Positions 1 to 13,164 are shown, counted from the stretch's first letter. The stretch: DNA of 64,000 nucleotides from Castor canadensis (GCF_047511655.1 NC_133399.1:747333-811332); one strand, 5' to 3'. The notes: generated by a model not told the origin, from the letters alone. Program-made: numbers and translations.

Positions 1-1026
1 AGTAATGAGGCCTGAGGGGCTGTGTCCATGGGATGCTGGAGGATTTCAGAAGGGACGTGGGTGCAGAGTTTCGGGTCACTGTGCATCAGCCATGATACAT
101 AACGAAGAGCATAAGAAGCTAAACTTTCCTTTCACCCATCCATCCACCCATGCACCCATCCACCTGTTCAATCCACCTTCACCCAGAGCCCTCACCCAGC
201 CGTCTCCTACCTTGAAGGGTCATAGAGTTGGAGGAGGAGCAGGAGAAGAAAGTTCAATCTCAGAGGCCAGCCTGTAGGAGGAGGCAGCCTTCAGCTCTTC
301 ATCCCTTGCAACACTGCCCTGGGCTGGTTCTGTCCTCGGGATCAACAGAAGGAGTGTTACGGGTTCATCCCCAACACCGCAAAGAAAGGGGAGAGTTATC
401 CACAGAATGCGTGGAAAATCCAAAGAGAGGACAGGGAGAGAGAAGGTGAAGGGAGGTGGAAAGAAAGATGGAGGTAGAAATGGCTTCCAGTCCCAGGGTC
501 TTTGTCACCACGGAGCCATGGTTTGTGTCTTGACAAATATATTTATGACTTCTATGTTTGCATTCACCCCATTGGAGTCCACCCCAAAGCCCCTCTGTAG
601 AGCAATGGCCCCGTGAGCCCTGGCTGGTGGCACCTGACACAAAAAGTGCATGGAACCCACGAGGGGCGGGGAGGGAAGGGCTGGTTTTGCATTTCCTGGA
701 GATTCGAAAGGGAGGATGTCAGCCGTGATCCCAAAAGTGGGACTGTTAGAGGAGAGAAGCAAAAAGAGAATGATAATAGAGTGAATGATAGTGAAATACA
801 GCACGCCTGTGTAGGAACCAGACACCCTGAATCGCACCAAAAACTGCTGAGCAATATGGGGTAGTGGGGAAGGGCTGGTGGAGTTGACATTTCATATTCC
901 CAATTAATCAGAAGAATGAACAACAGTAAACACATATGCACCTAATAACAGCGCCAAAACACATAAAGCAAAACTCAGCAGGACGAATGGAAGAAAACAG
1001 GCCAATCTGCAATTATAATTGGAGCC

Positions 1027-1248
1027 TTTTTTTTTTTTTTTTGGTGGGACTGGGATTTGAACTCAGGGCTTTGCCCTTGCAAAGCAGGCACTCTATCCCT
1101 TGAGCCACTCCTCCAGTCCATTTCACTCTGGTTATTTTTGGAGGTGGGGGTCTCAAAAACTATTTGTCCAGGCTGGCCTCGAACCTCGATCCTCCCGCTC
1201 TCAGCCTCCCAAGTGGCTGGGATTACAGGCGGGAGGCACCAGCGCCCA
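1027..1248 (-). mobile_element. Dimeric B1 + ID-like SINE, near full length
   Basis: On the plus strand it begins with a T-run (poly(A) tail of the minus copy). The complement of the ID half follows, with the tRNA-derived GGGATTTGAACTC motif, and then the complement of a B1/7SL half ending near GCTGGGATTACAGGCG. This two-part structure is the commonest repeat in the window and is the main clue that the host is a non-murid rodent. Confidence 0.8.
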
Positions 1249-1820
1249 CCGTAATTCCAGGTTCTCACGACACTCTCGCAGTCACGGATAGAACGAGCAC
1301 AAGCAGCCCAGGCGTGGGCGATCCGAGCTGCGGTCAACCGCTCGGCCTTCACTCGTATTTCCACTTGGAAGGACCGAGGCTCCGCGGGGCCGTTACCTGT
1401 CCGCGGTCACGCCAGCTCCACCGACTCTTCAACCCCGGAACACCCAAAGTCCAGGAGCGAGACGATGATCCCCGACGTCAGGGTGGCCCCGGGAGGGACC
1501 TCGGCCCTGAAATAGGATCCCTGCCTGCCAGGCCCTGGCAAGACCTTGGTTTTGTCATAAATCATCATGGGGTCAGAAACGGGGTCGCCATTCTCTCTGC
1601 CCTACAGCCAGCACCATCCCCTTGCTGCAGCTGAGCTGCAGTATCCCTCACTGGGGACGCCCCAAGGCATGCTGGGAGGGGCCGCGAGCTGTCACAATGC
1701 GCTGTGTGACTACAGCAGGTGACACCCCATGGGGTTCAGACCCACTCAGATATTGGGGAGCACGATAGCCGAGACAGGAGGCTCAGGGGCACAGACACAC
1801 CTGTACCTCAAAAGACAAAG

Positions 1821-1998
1821 GTGGCGCTGGGCACCAGTAGCTCCCGCCTGTGATCCCAGCTACTTGGGAGGCTGAGATCAGGAGGATGGAGGTTCGAGGC
1901 CAGCCTGGGCGAATATTTTGTGAGACCCACCCCCCCACCCCATCTCCAAAATAACCAGAGCAAAATGGACTGGACCCGTGGCCCAAGGTGTAGGCCCT
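1821..1998 (+). mobile_element. Dimeric B1 + ID-like SINE, 3' end degenerate
   Basis: The B1 half reads ATCCCAGCTACTTGGGAGGC then AGGCCAGCCTGGGCGAA, followed by the linker CCAAAATAACCAGAGC and the start of the ID half (TGGACTGGACCCGTGGC). The ID half is cut short or diverged after about 1998. Confidence 0.7.
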
Positions 1999-4034
1999 CA
2001 GGGGACCATGGGAGAGCAAGTGTGCGGACAGACAGACGGACGGGTGGGCGGGTGAAGGCAGCCTGGGTTCAGGACTCAGAGTGGGTGGCCTGGGGACCCG
2101 AATCGGCCTGGTCTGGCACCTGTGGCTTCGTGCGGTAGGAGGGGGACGTGTGCGGACTGTGGACTCCGTCCCATCCCCGAGCACGGCCATCCCAAGCACA
2201 CAGGACAGACGAACCCCCCCATCAAGGTTTTGGGGGGGTCCCTAACACCCTGCTCTGCGGGGCCGGCTTGCTGGGAGAGTGTCCCAGAAGAATCTGAAAG
2301 GTGTTGGGAACCAGGGAACAACAGGGTCCCCCCCCAGCTCCACTCACCTCACCCCAAAGCTGAAACCACCAGCCCGATGGCCGACCTTGGGGTCCTGGCA
2401 CCACGGTGACTTTGTGACTCACAGCCAGGTTCCGGCCAATCCAGAACCTGGGGCAGGGGGTTCTAGAACCCAGAGCCAGGGCTGGGGAGGGCCGCGGTGG
2501 GGGAGGGCAGTGGGGGTCAGGTTTCAAGGTCATGGTGGTTGACTGACCAGTGTGAGCGGGAAGTTAGGGCTCGGAGGCGCCCCGGCTCGAATATGGGACG
2601 CTGATGCATTTTGAGGGGCCAGGTTTTCTTGCGAGGTACCCGGGAGCCGGGGGAGGTCTCACAGGGAGGGAGGCAGGAATGGGCTCGGACTTCTACCCTA
2701 CAACTCGGGGCTGAGGCTGAGGCCGGCCTTCCCGGCTGGGTCCATGAGTCTGGGGGCTGCTCAGGGTGGAGCCTGATCTGACCCGTCTTGGAGAGGCTGT
2801 GTCACGCCCAACCGGTGGGCACGGACCCCAAAGCCCCAGCCCAGTGAGGACAGTGTCACCTCCCTCGGCTGGGCCGGAGGCCCAGTGTGACTCACGGCTG
2901 GTCAGGCCAGGGCTGACAGAGACCTTGGCCCTGGAGAAGGACACGCTGGCCAGAGCCACACAGCCCGGCCTCCCGCTGGTGGCGTCTGAGCGGGAGACCC
3001 CCACCAGGAAGGACAGACATCCCGGCTCCGGCTGGCCGGCCTCCCTCTTCAGATTGGGGGGTTCTCCCAGGTGCCGACTGGGGTTCCTTCTCCCACTGGC
3101 AGATTCTCCCTCTGTCCCCCCCAAATGTGGCCCTTGGTGTCCTGTGTCCCCCTCAGTGTCGGGGGGGGAGCCCCATCCTGGGACACCTGCTGCCCTGGCC
3201 AAAGGGGAGGTCACATGGCTTCAAAACCAAATTCCCAAACCTTTCTTAGAACCTGGCTTAGTGCACAACCAGGGTGGCCGTGAGGATGGGCAGGTGGACA
3301 AGGGCCCTTCTCTCTCTGTGGTCAAGAGACACGGTCAGTGTGGATGGCCTTTGTACAGTTTATCGAATGGGCACAATCCACCCCATGTCCCCAGATTGGG
3401 GACACGTGCCACCAGCTGGACGTGGTGTGACATATCCACCGATGCCCACAGGAGCCAGAAACCCATAGCCTTAACAGCGGCCAGGCCAGAGCAGATTGGG
3501 AAGTGGGGGTGTGTGGGGGGGTGCAAGGTTCCGGACGAACACTGCCCCTAAAACCCTTTTGTGCGACCCCTGCCACCTGCTCAACCTCGCAAAGAACTCA
3601 GGCTTCCTGCAAATGGGCCAAGAGGGTGTTGGGAGGACACCCAAACTCCTGGACCTTTAAAAGGTCCATGTGGCCACGCTTGCATCCCTGGGGGGGGGGG
3701 AGGGCCTCCAGGTCCGGCTACTGGTTCTAGGGTGCTGGGTCTCCCTCTCTGAGCCTTGGGCCGCCCAGGCCCATCTCACACACCACAATCAAAGGTGCAA
3801 AGTGGACATCAGTTGGTTAAGTACCGAAGGTTGTGCGGAGCGCGCAACGTGCGCGCACCAGCCGGGCCGCGCGCCTAGAGGGCGCTCGCTGCGCGCCAGA
3901 TGCGCGGGGGCCCGGGGAGGGGCGGGACGGGGACAAGAGGGGGACAGAGGGGGGAGGGGACAGGGGGAGGGGGAGGGCCCAGCCAGGCTCCGCCCACCCT
4001 GGGCTCGGCAAGGGGAAGAAGGAGGCGACAGCCG

Positions 4035-5035
4035 CGCTGGCGTAAGGAGACTTTACTGAAAACAAAACCGGGCGAAACAAGGATTACAGACAGGAATGTG
4101 GACTCGTAGCAAAACAACATCAAAAGAAAAAAAAAAAGATAAAAAAAATGAAAACAAAACAACAACAAAAAAAAAAGGGCGGGGGATCCGGAAGGAGGAA
4201 GAAGGGAGGGTGGAAAAGGAGGAGGAGTCTTTTTTTTTTTTCTTCTTCCCATTTCTTTAAAAAACAAAAAAATAAAACCCACACAAGGAGACGCACTCGC
4301 ACACTCATCCGACGCTTGTTCCCGAGTAGAAACATAAATAGGGCAGAACAGAACCGCGCACTCTCTTCTTCTCTCTCCAAAGGCAAAGAACTCACGGGGC
4401 GCGCGCCCTCCGGGGCCCGGCGCGCGAAGGCGCGCGAAGGGGCGCAAAGGGGCGCGGGGTGTGCAGCGCGGGGACAGACGCAGCGCGGGGCGGGGGTCGT
4501 GCGCTTGGACCCGGAGGGGAGGCCAAGGGGTTGGCGGGGAGGGGGGTCCAGCTTGTCGAGTCCGAGGCTCCCGAAGTTCCGCGCCCTGTCCAAGTCCGGG
4601 GAGCCTCGGGGAGGTCCTGGGGGGAGGGGAGGTTTGGGGGGAGAGGGAGGGGGCCGCGCAATCTCCAAAAACCGGGGTGCCCCGAGGGTTGGGGTGGGTG
4701 GAGTTCCCCGGAACCGCGCCCTCTCCAAATCTGGGAGTCCTGGGGAGGTGTCCTTGGCTGGGGTGGAGGCGGGGCGGGGGGGGGGAGCCCTCTCCAAGTT
4801 CCGGGCGCGCAGGGGGCCGCGCCGTCTCCAAACCTGAGGCCGTCCTGGGGTTGGGGAATTTCCCCACCCCCCCCCCCAGGCCGTACTTTCTCCAAATCGG
4901 TCCTGGAGTTGGTGGTGCGGGTGAGGGTGGAGGAGGTCGAGGGGGGAGCTGGAGGGGAGAGGGGGGAGGCCGCGCGTTCCACCCGCCCCGCGGCCGGGGT
5001 CCGCGCATGCGCCCCGCGCTCGCTCGCGCGCGCGC
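4035..5035 (-). other. JUND: JUND 3' untranslated region
   Basis: This runs from the JUND stop codon to just past a variant poly(A) signal AGTAAA (plus-strand TTTACT at 4052-4057). It is very GC-rich near the stop codon and turns A/T-rich toward the end (A-runs at 4128-4170, T-run at 4230-4240 on the plus strand). It holds a degenerate repeated motif described in the findings. No canonical AATAAA was seen closer to the stop. The exact 3' end is inferred. Confidence 0.6.
4052..4057 (-). terminator. JUND: JUND poly(A) signal (AGTAAA variant)
   Basis: On the minus strand the sequence reads TTTTCAGTAAAGTCTCCTTA. AGTAAA is a known functional variant of AATAAA. Cleavage would fall about 15-25 bases further, near 4030-4040. 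Confidence 0.55.
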
Positions 5036-6313
<1,278 letters not shown>

Positions 6314-6344
6314 TCAAGCGATGAGCTCACCGCCCCCGCTCGCC

Positions 6345-6375
6345 ATTGGGTACGAGTGACGTCGCTCATTTGCAT
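6345..6375 (-). promoter_or_regulatory. JUND: JUND proximal promoter: CCAAT, CRE-like and octamer
   Basis: Within 31 bases lie an inverted CCAAT box (ATTGG 6345-6349), a CRE-like TGACGTCG (6357-6364) and a perfect octamer ATTTGCAT (6368-6375). The mammalian JunD promoter is known for its octamer and CRE-like elements, so the layout fits a conserved proximal promoter. Confidence 0.7.
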
Positions 6376-6457
6376 AACCAGGCGGAGCCAAGCCGCCCAG
6401 CTGCGGTTGCCCCGGCGACCTGCGGTAAACTGCACAACAGCGCGTTGCCTTCTGGGT

Positions 6458-6465
6458 TGACGTCA
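6458..6465. promoter_or_regulatory. JUND: Perfect palindromic CRE (TGACGTCA)
   Basis: A full TGACGTCA, with a GC box (GGGGCGGGGC) right after it on the plus strand. It lies about 155 bases upstream of the JUND TATA box and is a likely ATF/CREB/Jun site. Confidence 0.65.
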
Positions 6466-6673
6466 TGGGGGCGGGGCCGCGCTTCCAGGCTCTGGTCACT
6501 CCGCCCCGCCAGCCAGCTTTGCAAAGCCAGCCAGCCAGCGCCGTGCACCAGCCGTGTCCCCAAGCGCCGCCTCCCGCCAAGGCACGTCCCCGGGTGGCGT
6601 GATGGCTCCCCCCACCCACCCCCGAGGCTCCGCCCCACGCGTGAGGCCCAAGAGAGGGGGATGGGTCCCCGTG

Positions 6674-6679
6674 TATAAA
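6674..6679 (+). promoter_or_regulatory. Candidate divergent TATA box
   Basis: GTGTATAAATGACTG on the plus strand, facing away from JUND at the outer edge of its CpG island. It could start an upstream antisense (divergent) transcript near 6705. No coding frame of note follows it. Confidence 0.35.
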
Positions 6680-8123
6680 TGACTGCCTGGGCCTCCCCTG
6701 CAGGCTGCAGGGCCTCGCTCGGGGTGGGAAGGGGGAGGGGGCTGGGCGGGCCTTGTCCCCTCCCCCAGTCTGTCCAGGACCCCAGGTCTTGGAAACTTAG
6801 GGGAAGGGAGAGGAGGGTCTCCAAAGGTTGCTATTTTTGCTAGGTGGAATCTTGGAGGCCAAAAGGGAAACTGAGGCTGGGCAGGCTGGATTGACCTGTC
6901 CACCCTAGGGCTAGCTAAGGAGTCAAGGCTGGGCCAGGGTGTGGTACACTGGGCAGAGCTTGTAATCCTGGGCCTGCAGATTGCTGTGGGCAGCCGCCCA
7001 CGTCCTCCACTAGGGATTGTGTCTGGCTCCAGGTATCCAGCTCAATGGGCCACCTGAGTCCTTCCTCCATGGCGTCCCCTACGTCCCCCAGCAATGCCCC
7101 CCCCACTCCTCAGCAGGGCCACACCTCTTCCCTGACCCCTCTGTGACCTCCCTTTTTGTCCTCCTGGATGAAGGTCCAGCTCGCTCACTGCCACCCCAGG
7201 GCCTTTGCATGGGCTGTGTCCAGCTGCCTGGTGGCTTGTTTTGTTTTTGTTTTTTTAAAGGGGCATTTTTGGGGAGCTTCCCACGCCCGTGGAATGAAAG
7301 GGTGGACCCTCCTCCCTGGTGGACGGAGCACACCCGGCTCCATGTGCGCTCCAGGTGGGGTCCAGCCTGGAGAGCCGGCCGGCCCCCAGCTGGCCCCTGG
7401 CCAGCGCTGTTCTGGGCCTGGTGCCGGCGGTGGGGCCGGTTTAGGGGAGGCTGCGGGGTGTGTAGGAGGCCAGGGAGGCCCCACCCTGACCTTGGGCCTC
7501 AGCCTTGGCCTTGGCTGGTGGGGGGATGGACTGACTGGTGAGCTGCAGGCAGGCTGAAATGGCCTTTCTCGAGACCAACCGGCCTTCTCAGGCCCAGGCA
7601 GTGTGAGCCTCAGTTTCCCCTGGGGCTCAAGTAAGGTTGTCCGTCCTTGCATTTGGACAGGCTTTGGGTTTGTGTGCCTGAGGTATGGGAAACTCCTACT
7701 CACCCTGCAAAACCCACCATCACTGCCTCCTGTCTAGAAGCCTCTTCTAACCCTGTCCCCCCAGGTGGAAGGGCAGGGCCTGGCCAGGCCTCAGCAGGGG
7801 GAGCGGTCACCCCACTTCCAAAGCTTCCTTCTACCCACGTCCCCTTCTTCTCACTGTTGAGCTCTCCACATATCCCACTCCTGTGGGGCTCCAGGGACGG
7901 GGTGGGGTGGCGTGGGGGGTAAAGCCTTCATGTGTCACAGTCTCCCAGGAAGCAGGAAGAGTACGTGCAAAGGGCCTGGGGCAGGTGCCAGTTACACAGC
8001 GAGTTGGGGGTGCGTCCGGCAAGGTCCAGCTGGGGTGGGGGACGGGTGGTAATAAACCGCACCCCCGTTTATGTTTACAGCCCAGACTCTGCACAGAAGG
8101 TGTCACCCCTCCCAACACAAAGA

Positions 8124-8172
8124 CCTTCACTTTTTGGTTTAATTGTCAATCTGTAAACCCAGAAAGTGAAGG
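8124..8172. other. Inverted repeat, 18-bp stem and 12-base loop
   Basis: Left arm 8124-8141 (CCTTCACTTTTTGGTTTA) pairs with right arm 8154-8172 (TAAACCCAGAAAGTGAAGG), leaving one G-T wobble and one bulged C at 8158. The loop is 8142-8153. It may be a hairpin RNA or the remnant of a palindromic element. I do not recognise the family. Confidence 0.7.
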
Positions 8173-8372
8173 GGCCTCTTTGGGGAGGGGCAGGGCTGGC
8201 AGGGACAGTCCCCAGGTGGCGGCGGGGACCCTGCAGGGCGGGGGAGGATGCATTCCTTAGGATCGGGTTACGGGGAAGGCCCGGCCTCCCCCTCCTCCGT
8301 CCTCCCTGCTTCCGGTGGTGCCTGGGGCCCCACGGTGCAGGTGTTCGCCCAGCACCCCCCTCCCAGGTCCTG

Positions 8373-8394
8373 CTGTCTGTCTGTCTGTCTGTCT
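8373..8394 (+). repeat. (CTGT)n microsatellite
   Basis: Five to six uninterrupted TCTG units. Confidence 0.85.
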
Positions 8395-10016
8395 GGCTCG
8401 ATAGTAGCTTCATGAAACCTTCCTACAAGACAGCACAAGACTGAACCAGGCAGCTGGTCCAAGAGAGTGTATGTCTGGTGTTTGTTGATTGACTGACTGA
8501 TGTTCTGGCGTGAGCCCTAGCACAAGAAGAAAACCTCCCGTGGTCATTCCCCGTGCAGGCAGGACCCCTGCCCACATCCATAAGCTGCATGGCCAGGCCC
8601 GGGTTAGGCCTTTTTTTTGTTTGAGGTCCAGTTTTTTTGGGCGTGGGAGGTCAGAGGATCCCGAGTTCGAATTCACAGCACCAACTTCAGACGTTGCTTT
8701 GCTGCTCTGGGTTTCTTTGGCACCCACCGTCATCATCCCTCCGGCTAGCACTACGGCAGTGCCGGCTTTGTGCACGGCCGTCAGTCAGTCAACCAACCGT
8801 TCTGCCTCTCTCAGCCAGTGCTGAGGGCAGCAGTCTGTTCTTGTCACCATTTTAAGTCCCTTTGTATTTTGCAACAGAAGAGGGGCCTTCGTGTCAGCAA
8901 GAATGGGACATCAGCTTGTCTTGAGTCGGGGTGAGACCTGGTCCCCACCCCACCCCGGGGACGGGAGGCGCTCACTGACCCTCAGAGGGTCCTCATGGCA
9001 CTGTGAGCTGCTGAGCTATTTCCAGGAGGCCTGCGGACCCCAGGGGGCCTCTGTGGGTTGGTTTGGTGACATGAAAGTTCCATGTCCGCCTGGAGGCTGC
9101 AGTTGTCCCCACCCACAGCCTTGGGGGCCCTGACGTCCTTCCTGCCCTGTGGGTACAGAAGTGACTGAGCGAGTGATATGTGAGTGACTGAGTGATCACA
9201 TCATCCTACAGCCTCCATGGGAGCCCACCTTCTAGACCTGCTCTCCAAAACGGGGTGTATCAGTGCTGGACGGGGAAACTGAGGCTGGGCCCAGTGTGCA
9301 TTCTGAGCTGGGGACCCCGACAGGTGGTGACAAGGCGAGGAGATTTGGGGGGGCCTCCTGCTGGGATGCACAAAGCCAGCCCTGCACCCAGGCAGACACC
9401 TCCCGCCGCCAGAGGAAGTGGGGTGCGCCCGTGGGTTCTCACTTCCCGCTGGCCGCGTGGGGCAGGTGGGGGGCAGGGACCCCACTGACGTCAGCCGGCG
9501 TCAGATCCGGGCAGGCCTCGTAGACACGGACGTCAGGGTGGTGGCTGGGAGGGGACACTGGGGACACTGAGGCCAGGAGGGGACAAGGCCAGGAAGGGGG
9601 TCACTGAAGCCCCCCTCCCCCCAGGGGAGGGGTCACCGAGGTTGGGGAGGAGTCATCACTGAGGCCAGGGAGGGGACACTGAGGTCCCCTTCCCCCTCCC
9701 CCTTCCCTTTCCCCTCCCCCTCCCCGGCCCCTCCCCCCAGCCCAGCGCTAATTGAATGCAGGTGGGGGAGGGGCGCCACCCGGCCCCGTTAACCCCGTCC
9801 CCGCCGGTTCTGCACTGGGTCCCGCTGGAACCTGGATCGCAGGAACAGGAAAGGGGACATGGGGTCACCGGGAGGGAGGAGGAGGCCGGGGAGCTGGGCT
9901 ACGGTGGGGGGGCAACTGGGGAGGGAAATGGGGACCCACGGAAGGATGGGGACAGAGAAAAGGGTGGCGGTGACAGAGCCACGCTTGGCTTGTGCAAGCC
10001 CCTGGTTCCACCATGG

Positions 10017-10036
10017 CAGACAGACAGACAGACAGG
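10017..10036 (+). repeat. (CAGA)n microsatellite
   Basis: About five CAGA units after ACCATGG. Confidence 0.8.
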
Positions 10037-11134
10037 CATCCATACGGAGCAGGCTCCGTGGCCGCCCTATCTGTTTTTCACGGGGACCGTGGCCCTCGGC
10101 ACCTTGCAAGCAAATCCTACAGGAGTGGACGATGAGCTGGCCCTAGATAGTGTGTGGTGCCGGGGGACTCACAGGTCACCTGCAGCTGCAGGCACCCAGG
10201 CAGGCTCCCTGGAGGAAGTGGCCCGACCTCTGACAGGACCTAGTGTCCTTAATGGGTTGTCCACCTTACCCAGGCACCTAAGGATCACCACAAGTCATCC
10301 CCACCCTGTCCCGACAGCCTTGGGTCAGGCTGGAGGACTCAGACACAGAAATGTCACCTTTGGCCTTCTGTCCCCCACCTGGGGAAACTGAAACTCCCAG
10401 ACACATAGGCAAGGCCTCTGACCCATGACCCCACGTCCTGGGGTCCACGGGAGCCCCAAAGTGAGGTGGCAGGAAAACACACCATGTCCGAGAGGGAGTC
10501 AGGTGGCAGAGGGGCTTCGGAGGGTCCGTGACATTTTGGACTGTAATGGCAGGTGCAAAGGCCCTGGGGTGCCGATTCGGGGTGCGAGTGGACATTGGGG
10601 GCTTACGTGGGTGGGAGGAGGAGTCACACGGTACCCAGATGCCAGCAACCAGGATGGCAGTGCTCTGAGGCCTCAACTCACACTGAAGTCTCTGCCTCAG
10701 TTTCCCCACCAGTGTCCACGCTCCAAAGGAGGCAGGTTTGGGAGGTGCCCTGCTCAGTGCCACCCTGGCCTCCCCACCCCCACCCCCGTGGCTCCCTGTC
10801 CGTTCTTCCTCTTCTGGACTTCCATCCCATGACACCCCGCTCCGTCCGTCGGCACTGCAGGGCAGATGTGCAGGTGTGGCGGCTGGAAAGGGCGGCTCCC
10901 CCCCCACGAGGACGCGGCCATGGTGGGGATGTGCCCGGTGGCCGTGGCCACTCTGACCCAGCTGCAGAGGCAAAGGCAAAGGCTGCACCTGCCCGGACTG
11001 TGCTCAGCCCCCACGGCCACCATGGGGAGGGAACGAGGTGCAGCCAGCGGGGAGCCTCAGTCACTCAACAGACGTGTCCTGCTACGAGGTCGGAGGTCGG
11101 GGTACTGATGGCTCTGCTCTGAGTGTCCAGTGGT

Positions 11135-11690
11135 GCCCCACGCGCCCACCCGCCTGTCCACCCGTCCGCCCATCCACCCGTCCATCCATCCGTCCACCCA
11201 TCCATCCACCCGTCCACCCGTCCGTCCATCCATCCACCCATCCATCCACCCATCCACCCATCCACCCATCCACCCATCCACCCACCCATCCACCCGTCCA
11301 TCCACCCGTCCATCCACCCATCCATCCATCCACCCATCCACCCATCCATCCATCCACCCATCCATCCATCCATCCGTCCATCCACCCGTCCGTCCATCCA
11401 CCTGTCCATCCATCCACCCGTCCGCCCATCCACCCATCCATCCATCCGTCCACCCATCCATCCACCCGTCCACCCGTCCGTCCATCCACCCATCCACCCA
11501 CCCATCCACCCGTCCACCCGTCCGTCCATCCACCCATCCACCCACCCGTCCACCCGTCCACCCATCCATCCATCCATCCACCCGTCCATCCACCCGTCCA
11601 TCCGTGCACCCGTCCACCTGTCCGTCCACCCGTCCATCTGCCCGTCCATCCTCCGTCCGCCATCCACCCATCTGTCCGTCAGCCCCCCTC
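11135..11690 (+). repeat. ATCC/GTCC/ACCC tetranucleotide minisatellite, about 550 bp
   Basis: The whole stretch is built of CCATCCACCCGTCC-like tetramers that vary between ATCC, ACCC and GTCC. Because the unit lacks stop codons it gives long false open frames on both strands, with Pro-His-Ser/Thr or Gly-Trp-Met-Asp repeats. It is non-coding and probably highly variable in length. Confidence 0.92.
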
Positions 11691-11911
11691 CTCCATTTTT
11701 GCAGGCAGTCAACACTGACAGAGCCCCTCTGTGCCCGTCCTCAGCACACGATGGCCGCAGGGTTGACCCGAGCGTCCTGTCTGTGCCTGGTTTCCCCGAC
11801 TAGGAAATGGGCGGATGAGTGGGGTATCCGCAGGGCGGGGAAGGGTTTAGAGCTCGTCCTTTTCCTCAGCGCAAATGTCCTGTGTCCTTCAGCTGAGGAG
11901 GGACAAAGTGG

Positions 11912-12005
11912 GAGGGACCTAGCGGTCCTGCGAGGCTCTGGGCTCCTTCCCAGCACCAAAAAAAAACCAAAACAAAAAAACCCCCAAAATAATAACAAAA
12001 AAACT
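11912..12005 (+). mobile_element. Degenerate ID-like SINE with A-rich tail
   Basis: CTCTGGGCTCCTTCCCAGCACC followed by an A/C-rich tail that continues to about 12005. It matches the 3' half of an ID element only loosely. Confidence 0.45.
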
Positions 12006-13164
12006 GAATTTCATGTTTGTCTTACTATCAATTTTTTTATAAGAAAACAAGTTATGTTAATAAAAACAAAATTACAAAGAACCAAGTCTCGTGAGTATTC
12101 GAGGTCAGCGAGGCCAGCTGTGGACTCGCCTGGCTGAGTCACCGGGCAGGTGCCACACGCCCGCCCGTCAGTGTCAGCGTCCCCAGCTCGCTCCGCTGCT
12201 GCCCGCCTGCCCCAGGCCCTTTGCACCTGCTGCGCCCCAGGCACCTGACACCCTGGATCCCACCCTGGTGGTCAGGGTGCTCTTGTGTGTCCCTCACTGT
12301 CCTTCTGTGTCCAGGAAGGGCTTGGTCAGTTGGGGGAGTTGACGAATGAGCACAGGAGGTGACCCGGGAGGGGACAGTGCAGCAATTTGGGGAGGGAGTA
12401 GGACCTTGACCCATTGGTGGCACAGGTGGACAAACATCTTAATTAAAGGCCACACGGCGCTCGGGGGAGGGAGGGGGACGACAGGCGTGGCCACCACGCC
12501 CAGCCGGCTTCCCAGGACGAGGTGGGGGGGGGCAGGGGTGTCCCCTGAACAGGGACTTGGGGTTTCAGGAAAGGCCCCCTCGGGAGGACTGAGGACGGAG
12601 GAGACGCGGAGGGAGGGGACGCGGGGGACCGGGTATTTTTAGGTGCTGAATGCAGCCCTGAAATATTTTCCTGGCCACTCCCAGGAGCGAGCTGGGTGAC
12701 GGCTTCGGAGCCTGGTTCCAGCAGGGGCGGGCGGGATGGCGGCGGGTGACTCATGGCGGTGGCCACAGAGGAGGTGGCGGGAGGGGTTGGGCGGGGATGG
12801 GGGATGGGGAGGGCTTGGTGGCCTACGGGTGGCCCCAGGAGCGGAGGCGCTCGGCAGCCCCACGGCTGGTGGGAGGAGGTCACAGCCCACGAGAGAGCGA
12901 GCCGTCGATGCTTGGATGGCTTCGTGCACTTCTTGAGTGCTTCCCGTGTACCAGTCGGGGCTTAGGGGTTGCCGCACCTGCATTTCCTCAGCACCTGCTG
13001 TATACCAGGCCAGCCCGAATACGGCCACCGGGAGCGGGGCTGCTGAGGAAACCGAGGCACAGCGGGGTTAAACTTCCTCGGGTGACATGGCCTGACTGCC
13101 TCCGTCTCAGGGCCCGGGGGTCTTTGCTTGGCCGGCCTTTCCTGCCATCTTTTGTTTCTCTGCG

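Larger units (their letters stand above)
1..4030. other. Intergenic DNA downstream of JUND
   Basis: I see no supportable coding exon here. It holds two dimeric SINEs (1027-1248 and 1821-1998), a short CCATCCACCC-type microsatellite near 137-170, and a CpG-rich unique stretch at about 1265-1560. In human the next gene on this side is IQCN/KIAA1683, but I could not recognise any exon of it. The open frames here are short and have no familiar domain. Confidence 0.6.

Noticed and set aside
3875-5008. A 377-codon proline-rich frame on the minus strand after JUND
   Set aside because: It lies in the JUND 3' UTR and runs through the poly(A) signal. It is low-complexity and has no known domain. GC-rich DNA lacks stop codons.
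11057-12137. Several long frames on both strands rich in Pro-His-Ser or Gly-Trp-Asp
   Set aside because: They are translations of the ATCC minisatellite, open in several frames on both strands at once.
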